A DNA stretch of 27,483 nt. It comes from an uncultured Lentisphaeraceae bacterium. GTDB taxonomy: Bacteria > Verrucomicrobiota > Kiritimatiellia > RFP12 > DVOR01. Shown here piece after piece: positions 8,016 through 15,942 of the stretch. The first letter of the stretch is position 1. Every line of letters starts with the position of its first letter. The stretch is from the NCBI GenBank assembly GCA_937892925.1, contig CALBHX010000029.1, positions 1 through 27,483 on the forward strand, read 5' to 3'. The notes beneath the pieces are model-generated. The model was given only the letters and a program-made list of their open reading frames with translations. It was not told where the DNA came from and searched no databases. The translations under genes were made by a program, and so were the position numbers.

Positions 8016-9131
8016 ATGCTAAAGTTTTCAATTCGTCTAATTGCGGTGATTTCGTTTGCGTTAGCTGCATTTGGTGCCATGGTTATCTCTTATGCAAGTA
8101 AGTCGCAGGGGCAGGGGCCTTATCATTATTTAATTATGCAATCCGTCTTTCTTCTCGGGGGGTTAATAGGGGCATTTATCCTCTATCATGTAGATTATCA
8201 TTTTTACAAGAAGCCGGTTGTATTATGGATGTTGGTAATTGGGATGGTGCTCTCCTTGTTACTTGTGTTGGTTCCTGGAGTTGGTAAAGCTGTCAAGGGA
8301 GCACACCGTTGGATTGCGCTTGGTCCTGTCAATGTTCAGCCTGTCGAGTTTGTAAAGTTGATGATGGTATTGTTTCTTGCTGGTTATCTGGAGTTGCAGG
8401 AAGGGCGAATTAGGCGGTTTAAACAGGGCGTACTCCTTCCTGGTATTGTGATTGGTGCGGTTCTTGCGTGTTTGATCGCTCAACCGGATTTTGGAGGTTC
8501 GATGGTGGTTTGTGCACTTGCTGGGGCAACATTGTTAATGGGAGGAATTGGTTGGAAAAGATGTATGCTTTTTGGAGCGCTTGGGGTATTGGCAATCGGG
8601 GTCTTTCTAGCATGTAACCCTAATCGTGTGGCACGATTGAAAAATGAACAGAACGGAGAGAACTACCAGGCAGAGCAATCTGAAACGGCTTTTCGGAATG
8701 GAAGGGTATTAGGTGCTGGGCTTGGGGTCGGGCTCCAACGGGAAAAGTATTTGCCAGAGTGTCATACAGATTTTATTTTTGCCATTATTGGTGAAGATCT
8801 TGGGTTGGTTGCTACTGCCAGTATTACCGGTGCATTTTTATTGATCCTTCTTGGAGGTACGGTGATAGCCTGTCATGCTCGAGATAAACAAGGGATGTTG
8901 CTGGCATTTGGGGCTACTTTGTTGATTTGTGCTCAGGGAACAGCAAATATGGCCGTGGTAACACATATATTGCCGACCAAAGGATTGGCTCTGCCATTTC
9001 TCTCATATGGTGGTTCATGTCTCTTATCTTCATTTGCAGCTGTCGGCGTTTTGCTCGGAGTAGGACGAGTGACGATTGAAGCGGAAAGTGCATCTGAACA
9101 AGCTGTCCAGAAAATTGTTTCTTTTGATTAA
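8016..9131 (+). CDS. ftsW: FtsW/RodA-type peptidoglycan polymerase
   Basis: SEDS-family integral membrane protein of 371 residues, an inner-membrane glycosyltransferase polymerising lipid II during division (FtsW) or elongation (RodA). It shows a run of hydrophobic segments fitting the usual ten helices. Key motifs are KGAHRWIALGPVNVQPVEF (94-112), GAGLGVGLQREKYLPE (233-248), HTDFIFAIIGEDLG (250-263), whose D252 matches the catalytic Asp, and LPTKGLALPFLSYGGSC (319-335). The last is nearer FtsW than RodA, but the distinction is not certain. I start at the ATG at 8016 because the frame upstream runs through the terminator hairpin. No good ribosome binding site is seen; ACGGGG is weak. The HAD gene follows after 3 bases. 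Confidence 0.85.
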   Translation: MLKFSIRLIAVISFALAAFGAMVISYASKSQGQGPYHYLIMQSVFLLGGLIGAFILYHVDYHFYKKPVVLWMLVIGMVLSLLLVLVPGVGKAVKGAHRWIALGPVNVQPVEFVKLMMVLFLAGYLELQEGRIRRFKQGVLLPGIVIGAVLACLIAQPDFGGSMVVCALAGATLLMGGIGWKRCMLFGALGVLAIGVFLACNPNRVARLKNEQNGENYQAEQSETAFRNGRVLGAGLGVGLQREKYLPECHTDFIFAIIGEDLGLVATASITGAFLLILLGGTVIACHARDKQGMLLAFGATLLICAQGTANMAVVTHILPTKGLALPFLSYGGSCLLSSFAAVGVLLGVGRVTIEAESASEQAVQKIVSFD

Positions 9132-9134
9132 ATC

Positions 9135-9785
9135 ATGTCAGTTATGATAAACCCTACAATTATCTGGGACTTTAATGGAACATTGCTAAATGACTTGCAG
9201 GCGTGCTTAGATGCCTTGAATGCCATTCTTGCGGAACATGGGTTGCCTACGATGTCATTATCGAGCTATCGTCAACAGTTTGGTTTTCCTGTGGTCAATT
9301 TCTATCATGCGTTAGGGTTGTGTCCGGAGTCGGCGTTTGATTGGGAAGCTTTGGCTGAAAGTTTTCACATGCGCTATCTCTTTTCTGCTCATTTAGCACT
9401 TCAGCCAGGAGCACTTGAGGCAGTTCATGCACTTCAATCGCGCGGTGTTCGCCAAGGTGTTCTTTCCGCGTTGGAGCAGGCTTTGCTAGAGGCGCAATTG
9501 GAACAGTTTGGGTTGGTGGGTGCGATGTCATTTATTTGTGGAAGCCGAGATTATCAGGGGGCGTCTAAAACTCAGGCTGCGCGTTCATTGAGGGTTGAGG
9601 CTCCGGTGGTGCTGATAGGCGATACGTTGCATGATGCAGAGGTAGCACGATCGCAGGGGTGGTCATGTATTCTTTGTTCTGCCGGCCATCAGACGGTTGA
9701 ACGTTTGCAAACCGCAGGTTGCCCTGTGATTGAGACGTTGAAGGATCTGCCTTCCTGTTTGCCTGTATTGCAAAGACCGCTATGA
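9135..9785 (+). CDS. HAD-family phosphatase (phosphoglycolate phosphatase-like)
   Basis: Haloacid dehalogenase superfamily hydrolase of 216 residues with a helical cap inserted after motif I. Motif I is WDFNGTLLND with the nucleophile Asp12; the usual second Asp is Asn14, a variant seen in a subgroup of HAD phosphatases. Motif II is Ser111 (LSALEQ), motif III Lys145 and motif IV GDTLHD (162-167). It most resembles phosphoglycolate phosphatases, but the substrate cannot be read from the sequence. The gene starts 3 bases after ftsW and is probably translated from the same message. An ATG at 9144 is an alternative start. Confidence 0.8.
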   Translation: MSVMINPTIIWDFNGTLLNDLQACLDALNAILAEHGLPTMSLSSYRQQFGFPVVNFYHALGLCPESAFDWEALAESFHMRYLFSAHLALQPGALEAVHALQSRGVRQGVLSALEQALLEAQLEQFGLVGAMSFICGSRDYQGASKTQAARSLRVEAPVVLIGDTLHDAEVARSQGWSCILCSAGHQTVERLQTAGCPVIETLKDLPSCLPVLQRPL

Positions 9786-9791
9786 TATAAT
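9783..9791 (+). promoter_or_regulatory. Extended -10 promoter
   Basis: TGATATAAT at 9783-9791 is an extended -10 element (TGnTATAAT) overlapping the end of the HAD gene. No clear -35 is seen at 17-18 bases, which extended -10 promoters can do without. Transcription would start near 9798, about 30 bases before the next ATG. Confidence 0.45.
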
Positions 9792-9827
9792 TCTTCACGT
9801 TTTATGTATCTAGTAAAGGGAATTTCT

Positions 9828-10295
9828 ATGATCATTAGCAAGTTGGCATTGACTGCAACCGAGGACGAAATTAATGCGGGTTTGACCGCTGCCTTTGAAA
9901 AGATGGCTGAAACACAGGGAGAGGCGATAAAAAAAATTAAAGAACCAAGGGTTCTTCTTGAAAATGGGATTCTTCGTTTTAAGTGTAAGGCTTCGATGGG
10001 AGTATTACCCTTGCCCGTTGAAGCGCAGATTCGCTTGGCACCAGCAATGAGTGGTACAGCATTAGCGATTACGTTGGTAAAGGTGTCACTTGCAATGATG
10101 GGTGGAGAATCGGCAGCAAAAGCATTGATGGGACAAGTGGCCACAGCTGTTGCTGGACGCCCAGGGCTTTCCGTCGATGGTAATACGCTGATGGTTTCAC
10201 TGTCTGAGTTAAGCGCGTTGCGTGGAATCCAGTTGGGTGGGACATTGAAGGATGTGGCGTTGGTCAATGGTACTTTGTCGCTCGACTTTTCGTGA
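9828..10295 (+). CDS. Small protein of unknown function
   Basis: A 155-residue protein starting MIISKLALTATEDEIN. I do not recognise the family. The first third looks helical and charged (INAGLTAAFEKMAETQGEAIKKIKEPR). The rest alternates short hydrophobic strands, for example ILRFKCKA, LPVEAQIRLAP, ALAITLVKVSLAMM, then an Ala/Gly-rich helix, and ends LKDVALVNGTLSLDF. There is no signal peptide or membrane span, so it is probably cytoplasmic. A lipid- or ligand-binding beta fold is possible but unproven. The ATG at 9828 is chosen over the one at 9804 because AAAGGG lies 7 bases upstream. It has its own promoter and faces a convergent gene 23 bases away. Confidence 0.65.
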   Translation: MIISKLALTATEDEINAGLTAAFEKMAETQGEAIKKIKEPRVLLENGILRFKCKASMGVLPLPVEAQIRLAPAMSGTALAITLVKVSLAMMGGESAAKALMGQVATAVAGRPGLSVDGNTLMVSLSELSALRGIQLGGTLKDVALVNGTLSLDFS

Positions 10296-10318
10296 ACGGT
10301 TGGTTGAAAAGTTAGTAT

Positions 10319-10990
10319 TCACATATTTAATAGCCCTGGTTTCGCCTTATTGTTCGCTTTTGGCGGAGTCAGTTGATTTCTATTATTAGATATTCTGAGG
10401 ACTTGTGATTGAGGTTTATTTTGAGATGACTTAAGCCTAATTGGGGGAGACTCATTCAATAGGGAACGAAGTGCCAGGATGGCCCATATGGTTTGTTCTT
10501 CATTTCCCCAATGTCCTTCCCCAAAGGCGGAGCAGCGCTGTGTGTTAATGAGGGTTAGAGTTAATTTTTCGCGCCAGTTAGGGGGGGGGGTTGGGAGATT
10601 GGGGAGATCTCGCTGAAGTGCAAAAAGCGTTTGTGGGGAAGTTGTACTTTGAGAAAGCACAGTAACTAAGTTAGTTAGAATATGATCGGATAAGATGGGT
10701 GGCATAATTTGCTCTATGGGGGTTAGAGCACATGGATGAAGATGGAATGTTTTTCCCGAAGGGATTAACACATATTGTCGCAATAAAGACCAAGGTTGTT
10801 CATTTTGTATTGGTTTGATTGTGTGCGTCTGATGTTGTAACCAACGTTGCCCCCGTTCAATTGCTTCATCTGCCTCCTGCAGAATAGAAAGAGGTAATAC
10901 GGCTTCATTTTGAACATGAATCTCGAGACCAAAAAGTTTTTCTAGGCAACTAAACCAGAACAATCCAAGTATCCAGTAGAATCGAAACAT
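10319..10990 (-). CDS. Exported protein with terpenoid-cyclase-like helical repeat features
   Basis: A 223-residue protein with a hydrophobic N terminus (MFRFYWILGLFWFSCLEKLFG) that looks like a signal peptide. Two segments, ADEAIERGQRWLQHQ near the N terminus and WGNEEQTIWAILALRSLL near residue 170, resemble helices of the alpha/alpha toroid (prenyltransferase/terpene cyclase repeat) fold. There is no catalytic motif and it is too short for a full toroid. The C-terminal 40 residues are polar and low in complexity. The ATG at 10990 lies one base past the helicase stop, so translation is probably coupled; an ATG at 11005 would overlap the helicase. A run of ten C (10581-10590 on the plus strand) lies inside the gene and could cause slippage. 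Confidence 0.6.
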   Translation of the reverse strand: MFRFYWILGLFWFSCLEKLFGLEIHVQNEAVLPLSILQEADEAIERGQRWLQHQTHTIKPIQNEQPWSLLRQYVLIPSGKTFHLHPCALTPIEQIMPPILSDHILTNLVTVLSQSTTSPQTLFALQRDLPNLPTPPPNWREKLTLTLINTQRCSAFGEGHWGNEEQTIWAILALRSLLNESPPIRLKSSQNKPQSQVLRISNNRNQLTPPKANNKAKPGLLNM

Positions 10991-10991
10991 A

Positions 10992-12935
10992 TCAATACAT
11001 CCCATATCGTCTGGAGACTGTACTTGGCGGAAGTTCTTTTAGAAAGCGTGATGGCTGAAGGTATTGCATCCCATTATTGCCATGAAGTGCACGCATGGCA
11101 GGCGCACAAAACAGTAAGTCATCCTTTGCGCGTGTTACAGCTACATAAAATAATCGACGTTCCTCAGCCTCATTTCCCTCATTGATCGCTTTCCCAGAGG
11201 GAAACATTTCTTCATTACACCAAAGCACAATCACGAGTGGCCATTCCAGCCCTTTGGCTTGATGGACGGTTGATAGATGAATCCCCGTTCGTTTCTGCTG
11301 GGCAGAATTAGTTTCTGCGTCAACGTTGGTCATGAGTGCGACATCATTGAGAAATTCATGAATCGGTGCTCCATTTTCAAACTGAGTAGCAGCCAAGGTT
11401 GCGACATCGGCCGCACGTTCTTCTGCATCTTCCGGTTCATAGGTACGTCTTAGATAAGCTTCATACCACACGTTTAGAAAAAGCGTGACAGTTTTGTTCC
11501 CGTTAAACGCGAGCCCGGTCTGATGGAAATGCCCTAATAGGCCATTTATGGTTGCCCAGTCAGCTTGTGCTTTTTTAGGAATAAGGCTGGCCATTTTCGT
11601 TCGTTGGTCTACTTGAGAAGAATCAAATACGCCCCCCATTTTTTGCCAAAGTCGTTCAGCTGTTTTTTCTCCGACACCTGGCAGGAGCCCTAATATGCGG
11701 GAAAAAGCGAAGAAATCTGCCTTTCCGGTACATAATCTTAGAAAAGCCAATACGTCCTTAATATGTGCGCTCTCAAAAACTCCCTGTCCAGAAGTCAAAA
11801 CATAGGAGATCTGTAGTCGGCGTAGCGTGAGTTCCAATTCCATTACATGAAAATGGGAACGATAAAGCACTGCAATGTCTTCTGGCTTGTATCCGGCTTC
11901 CAATGCTCGCTGAATGTGACGAATAACCATCTGGGACTGTTCATCGGCATCGCGTAGAAAGGTTACCAATGGTTTACGTTTAAGGGGTGGGCGTGTAGGT
12001 AGGAGTGTTTTCTGGAATTGTTCCGGATTCCCGGCAATAACGGCATTGGCCACGTTTAAGATTTCTGGGACTGAACGATAATTTTGCTCTAACTTGATGA
12101 TTCTACATCCATTCCAACGCTTTGGGAATTCCATAATGTTTTTGAAGTCGGCTCCGCGCCATGTGTAGATACACTGGAAGTCATCACCCACGGCCATCAG
12201 GTTATGATGTTCGGATGCCAATGCATCCACGAGTTGAGCCTGTATTGTATTCGTGTCTTGATATTCGTCAACCAGGACATATCTGAATTGTTGTGCATAT
12301 CGCGCCAGGATACCCGGGTTCTCTTGGAATAGCCGCAAGGTGAGCACAAGCAAATCATCGAAATCCATCACCTGTGTTTGGCGTTTCGCCTCCTCGTAAC
12401 GAGACGCAATGGTAATTACTTGTTCTGGGTCAATGGGTTCCTTGAATGTCGTTTGCTCAATAATGTCGCGCAACGGTGTCTGAGTGTTCGCCGCTTTACT
12501 GATGAGTGCGGCAACAACTTCTTTTTTGGGAAAGTGCTTGATGTCAGCTACGACACCCTTCAGACATTTATTAAGTAAGCTTAAGGCGTCACTGCGGTCT
12601 AGAATGGTAAAACTTCGTGAATACCCCAGAGCCTGAGCATAAGTACGTAAAATTTTGTGACAGACGTGGTGAAATGTACCTGCCCACATTGAGGCAAATG
12701 CTGCCCCTCCAATCAACTGTTCGGCGCGTACCATCATTTCTCGTGCCGCTCGATTAGTAAAGGTTAACAAGAGGATTTCCTCTGGCGGTACATTATGTTC
12801 AAGTAGATAGGCTACTCGATAGGTTAGGGTTCTTGTTTTCCCCGTACCGGCAGCAGCTAGCACTAGGATCGGACCATCTGGTGCAGTTACTGCAGCACAC
12901 TGTGCAGAATTGAGCATGTTTGCCCAGTTTGTCAT
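10992..12935 (-). CDS. uvrD: UvrD/PcrA/Rep-type superfamily 1 DNA helicase
   Basis: A 647-residue 3'-5' DNA helicase of repair and replication restart. It has the Walker A motif AAGTGKTRT (28-36), LTFTNRAAREM (58-68), the Walker B motif VDEYQDTN (222-229), GDDFQCIYTWRGA, and late motifs STVHQAKGLEWPLV and EERRLFYVAVTRAKDDL. It is shorter than E. coli UvrD (720 residues) and ends soon after motif VI, so it lacks the usual C-terminal tail. The start codon overlaps the stop of the upstream uxs gene (ATGA), with AGGAG just before it, so the two are translationally coupled. Which of UvrD, PcrA or Rep it replaces cannot be decided here. Confidence 0.9.
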   Translation of the reverse strand: MTNWANMLNSAQCAAVTAPDGPILVLAAAGTGKTRTLTYRVAYLLEHNVPPEEILLLTFTNRAAREMMVRAEQLIGGAAFASMWAGTFHHVCHKILRTYAQALGYSRSFTILDRSDALSLLNKCLKGVVADIKHFPKKEVVAALISKAANTQTPLRDIIEQTTFKEPIDPEQVITIASRYEEAKRQTQVMDFDDLLVLTLRLFQENPGILARYAQQFRYVLVDEYQDTNTIQAQLVDALASEHHNLMAVGDDFQCIYTWRGADFKNIMEFPKRWNGCRIIKLEQNYRSVPEILNVANAVIAGNPEQFQKTLLPTRPPLKRKPLVTFLRDADEQSQMVIRHIQRALEAGYKPEDIAVLYRSHFHVMELELTLRRLQISYVLTSGQGVFESAHIKDVLAFLRLCTGKADFFAFSRILGLLPGVGEKTAERLWQKMGGVFDSSQVDQRTKMASLIPKKAQADWATINGLLGHFHQTGLAFNGNKTVTLFLNVWYEAYLRRTYEPEDAEERAADVATLAATQFENGAPIHEFLNDVALMTNVDAETNSAQQKRTGIHLSTVHQAKGLEWPLVIVLWCNEEMFPSGKAINEGNEAEERRLFYVAVTRAKDDLLFCAPAMRALHGNNGMQYLQPSRFLKELPPSTVSRRYGMY

Positions 12936-13882
12936 GACACACTCCTAAAATAATCAACTGTTCTAGCGATTCCCTCAGTTAGAAGAACTTTAGGCGTCCA
13001 GCCAAGACATGCATGCGCCAGAGAAATATCTGGTCTTCGTCGTTTAGGATCGTCTTGTGGGAGCGGGCGGAAACATAGCGAGCTGTTACTTTCAGGAATG
13101 GCATTCAACACTATTTCGGCTAGCATTTTTATGGTATATTCCTGCGGATTACCCAGATTCAACACGGGCAACGCCATGTTGCGTATGGAGAAAAATGATT
13201 CAAGAAGTATAGGGTCGAGTTGAATATAAAGCTCAAATGCTTCTAACAAGTCCTTTATATACTGACATGAGCGTGTTTGCGCCCCATCACCATACAAGGT
13301 TATAGGCTTGTGGTGAAGTGCCTGTAAAATGAAATTTGAAATGACGCGTCCATCATCTGGTTCCATATAGGGGCCATATGTGTTGAAAATTCGCGCCACA
13401 CGCACATCTACTTGATACTGCGTTCGATAAATAAATGCTAGCGTTTCGGCAGCACGTTTACCTTCATCATAACAGCTTCGCATGCCGATGGGGTTTACAT
13501 GCCCCCAATAGTACTCTGGCTGTGGATGCACCTGTGGGTCACCATAAACTTCGCTGGTAGAGGCTAGAATGACGCGAGCTCCGCAAGTGTGTGCACATTG
13601 CAGAACCTGACGGGTACCCTCAAATGCCGTGGTCAACGTGAAGAGTGGATCAGCCTGATAATGTGGTGGCGAGGCTGGACAGGCGAGATGAAAGATCCAG
13701 TCGTATGTTCCAGTGATCGGTTGTCGTACATCCTGACGAATCAAGGGGAAACCATGTACTTTCTCGGCACGCCCGGTTATTAGACAATCCAAAATTGAGA
13801 CGGTGTGTCCAGCTGCTTGTAAATGTAAAGCTAAATTGGTACCGATAAATCCTGCGCCGCCTGTGATCAAAACATTTGCCAT
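12932..13882 (-). CDS. uxs: UDP-glucuronate decarboxylase (UDP-xylose synthase)
   Basis: An extended SDR of 316 residues. The Rossmann motif is TGGAGFIG (7-14). The segment HLACPASPPHYQADPL (65-80), STSEVYGDPQVHPQPE (108-123), the catalytic Y138xxxK142 in SCYDEGKR and RIFNTYGPYMEPDDGRV are the pattern of UDP-xylose synthases, which oxidise and decarboxylate UDP-glucuronate to UDP-xylose with bound NAD. The product would feed cell-surface polysaccharide. It is the first gene of a minus-strand operon with uvrD. No Shine-Dalgarno sequence precedes the ATG; the -10 box ends 6 bases before it, which suggests a leaderless message. Confidence 0.88.
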   Translation of the reverse strand: MANVLITGGAGFIGTNLALHLQAAGHTVSILDCLITGRAEKVHGFPLIRQDVRQPITGTYDWIFHLACPASPPHYQADPLFTLTTAFEGTRQVLQCAHTCGARVILASTSEVYGDPQVHPQPEYYWGHVNPIGMRSCYDEGKRAAETLAFIYRTQYQVDVRVARIFNTYGPYMEPDDGRVISNFILQALHHKPITLYGDGAQTRSCQYIKDLLEAFELYIQLDPILLESFFSIRNMALPVLNLGNPQEYTIKMLAEIVLNAIPESNSSLCFRPLPQDDPKRRRPDISLAHACLGWTPKVLLTEGIARTVDYFRSVS

Positions 13883-13888
13883 GTCTTT

Positions 13889-13918
13889 AGTGTATCAAAC
13901 GTAAACCTTCACGCTCAA
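13889..13918 (-). promoter_or_regulatory. Promoter of uxs-uvrD, probably leaderless
   Basis: On the minus strand TTGAGC (13918-13913) and TACACT (13894-13889) are separated by 18 bases. Only the six bases AAAGAC lie between the -10 and the ATG, so the transcript should start at or next to the start codon. The core TTTGATACACTAA is the same as before the LysM gene. Confidence 0.5.
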
Positions 13919-14532
13919 TGGTTATCCTGATGAGTGATCGATTGGAAATAACGCTAGTGAAATTAGGAGAATTTTCATTGAGAAGGAATTCAGATATATC
14001 AGAACTTGCCCTGAGACCACGGTTGATCCGCCCCGACTTCGCCTTGTACCTGGTGCGACTAAAATAGGAGGCTATAATAGTTAGCGGACATGGAAGATGT
14101 TTGCTTCCGAAAGATTTCCATGGAATGGTTGTAGGTCTGTGGTGTTATCTTAGATAACGGAATTGGCAGGGGGTATTGATGGAAACATTGAGAAGGTGGT
14201 CTTGATAGATTGTATATTTCACGCAGATGTTGGTGTAGCCAATGCGCTGGATCGAATGTAACCTGTGGCATATGTTATGAATATGTATGATGCGGACTCT
14301 GGACCGCGGGGAACCCCACTAAATGGTCAGACTAAGATTCGTTGTCTTTTAGGAAGTGACACGCACAATGTTTTCGCTCAATGCAGCACAAGAGTGAAAG
14401 TGGGGGGTAGAGTCACTGGGCAAGAAGAATTCTGTTGTATACTGAAATGGACTGAGCGGTATGTTCTTGCAGAAAGTATGGGGAGATGTTCTTACTTGTG
14501 TTGTTCGAACTCGATTGTTTGAACACCATTTT
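13919..14532. other. Divergent intergenic region
   Basis: About 610 bases between two divergent transcription units. Frames at 14059-14271 (minus) and 14265-14522 (plus) have no family resemblance or ribosome binding site. A TATAAT at 14073-14078 has no good -35 and leads to no gene. I see no RNA gene here. Confidence 0.5.
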
Positions 14533-14541
14533 TGTTATAAT
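14533..14541 (+). promoter_or_regulatory. Extended -10 promoter of the ketosynthase gene
   Basis: TGTTATAAT (14533-14541) is an extended -10 element. Only GCTCCC separates it from the ATG at 14548, and there is no Shine-Dalgarno sequence, so the mRNA is probably leaderless. No convincing -35 is seen at the normal distance. Confidence 0.5.
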
Positions 14542-14547
14542 GCTCCC

Positions 14548-15942
14548 ATGATACTGACGCTGTCTGAAAGTGTTGTATTTACCGGTGTAAGTGGGTGTTT
14601 CGGCGGAGCGCCGACGCCGCGTGCGTTGTGGAAGGCTGTGTTGAGAAAGCAGGATTTTTTCGCGCCATTTCCGGAAGAGGTAGAGGGGCGACTTCCGGAT
14701 GAGTTGTTGCCGGGTAGCGTTTTGCCGGAAGTTCGGGCGGCATTAGGGGAGTTGTTTTCCGTTCGGGCAGACCATATTCCTTTGCCGCCCGATTTGGGGA
14801 TTGGAGATAATCCGGATTTTTGGTTTGCTGCGCAGTTGATGTATGATGCTCTAGAAGATGCGGGAATGCCTCCGGCCGGGGAACGGTCGGATCGGGTAGC
14901 ACTCTTTGTTGGTTATGATTCAGCGTTTAATCCTGCGGAGGTAAATTGGCTTTGGCATTCGGATGTGGTCGGCCAGATTGTTGCCACGTTGCAGCGTTTT
15001 TTCCCGGGGGCGGACAATGTACAGATGGCTGCGGTTCGAGAGGAACTTGCAGGAACGCTTCCAAAACTCAAACGTCGACACTTGGAATTGGCGCGCGGGG
15101 AGGGTGTGGTGCGTGCCTTGGCACAGGTGTTCGGCATTTGTGATACAGCCTGCCTCTGTGCATCCGGGGAGAGTTCAGTGTTTGCCGGACTGGAAGCGGC
15201 AGCAAATGCATTGCGGATGAATCAGTGTGATGCTGCCGTGGTGCTGGTATTGCAACCGCCGTTATCGCAGGCACAGCTTGTGGGTGAAGCTGCATTGATG
15301 CCGTTCAGCCGAGCGCGAGGATTAATGCCGTTTACTCAGACTTCAGAGGGAACGCTGCCGGGTGAAGGTGGTGCAGCATTTGTGTTGCAACGATTGGGAG
15401 ATGTAAGAAAGAAATCGGTGCCGCAGGTATATGCTAAGTTACATGGTTGTGCCCAGATTTCTGGTATTACTCCACAGGGAGAGGGTTTGGAAGAAAGTTT
15501 GCGGCGGGCACTTCACCGAGCGTTGCGGCGGTTACCAAATGGATTTCGAGATATTGATTATTGGGAAATGAATGCTTCGGGAATTTCTGAAGAGGATGCA
15601 GCAGAAGAAATGTTGCTGAATCGTTTAACCGCAAACCGGGGGGCTCATATTCCCCTGTTGGCGCTAGGTTCGGCTAAAACTTCTTTTGGACACGCGTTTA
15701 CAGCAGCCGGAGCTTTAGGGGTACTGAAGGGTGTTTTGGCAGTGAATCATCGGGTGTTGCCGCCTTCGGTAACGCCAACGGATGAATCGTTTCGATTGCG
15801 AAAACCAGAGCAGGCGTATTATTGGGTTCAAGAAGCCCGCCCTTGGATTGCTTCGTCTATGCGTCCTAGACGGTTGGCGGTTTCATCTTTATCTTGCTCT
15901 GGACGTGCAGGGGCGGCGGTGTTGGAGGAGGTTGAGGTATGA
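14548..15942 (+). CDS. Ketosynthase-like protein with atypical active site
   Basis: A 464-residue protein with the thiolase-type ketosynthase fold of PKS and PUFA synthases. It shows VVFTGVSGCFGG (9-20), the apparent nucleophile Cys202 in DTACLCASGE, SRARGLMPFTQTSEGTLPGEGGAAFVLQRL (254-283) and LGSAKTSFGHAFTAAG (373-388), which keeps Lys377 and His382. Two things are odd. The usual His of the HGTGT motif is Asn342 (EMNASG), and the loop after Cys202 is about 6 residues longer than normal, so the alignment of Cys202 is itself uncertain. It may be a chain-length-factor-like or decarboxylating partner rather than a standard condensing enzyme. The ATG at 14548 is chosen because the family N terminus starts there and a -10 box lies just upstream. 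It overlaps the next gene by 4 bases. Confidence 0.78.
   Translation: MILTLSESVVFTGVSGCFGGAPTPRALWKAVLRKQDFFAPFPEEVEGRLPDELLPGSVLPEVRAALGELFSVRADHIPLPPDLGIGDNPDFWFAAQLMYDALEDAGMPPAGERSDRVALFVGYDSAFNPAEVNWLWHSDVVGQIVATLQRFFPGADNVQMAAVREELAGTLPKLKRRHLELARGEGVVRALAQVFGICDTACLCASGESSVFAGLEAAANALRMNQCDAAVVLVLQPPLSQAQLVGEAALMPFSRARGLMPFTQTSEGTLPGEGGAAFVLQRLGDVRKKSVPQVYAKLHGCAQISGITPQGEGLEESLRRALHRALRRLPNGFRDIDYWEMNASGISEEDAAEEMLLNRLTANRGAHIPLLALGSAKTSFGHAFTAAGALGVLKGVLAVNHRVLPPSVTPTDESFRLRKPEQAYYWVQEARPWIASSMRPRRLAVSSLSCSGRAGAAVLEEVEV

Noticed and set aside
9689..10267. A 192-codon minus-strand frame opposite the 155-residue unknown protein
   Set aside because: The plus-strand gene has a promoter and ribosome binding site; the antisense frame has neither and gives a low-complexity Ser/Ala/Ile protein.
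14073..14078. TATAAT in the divergent intergenic region as a promoter
   Set aside because: No -35 at a usable distance and no gene directly downstream.
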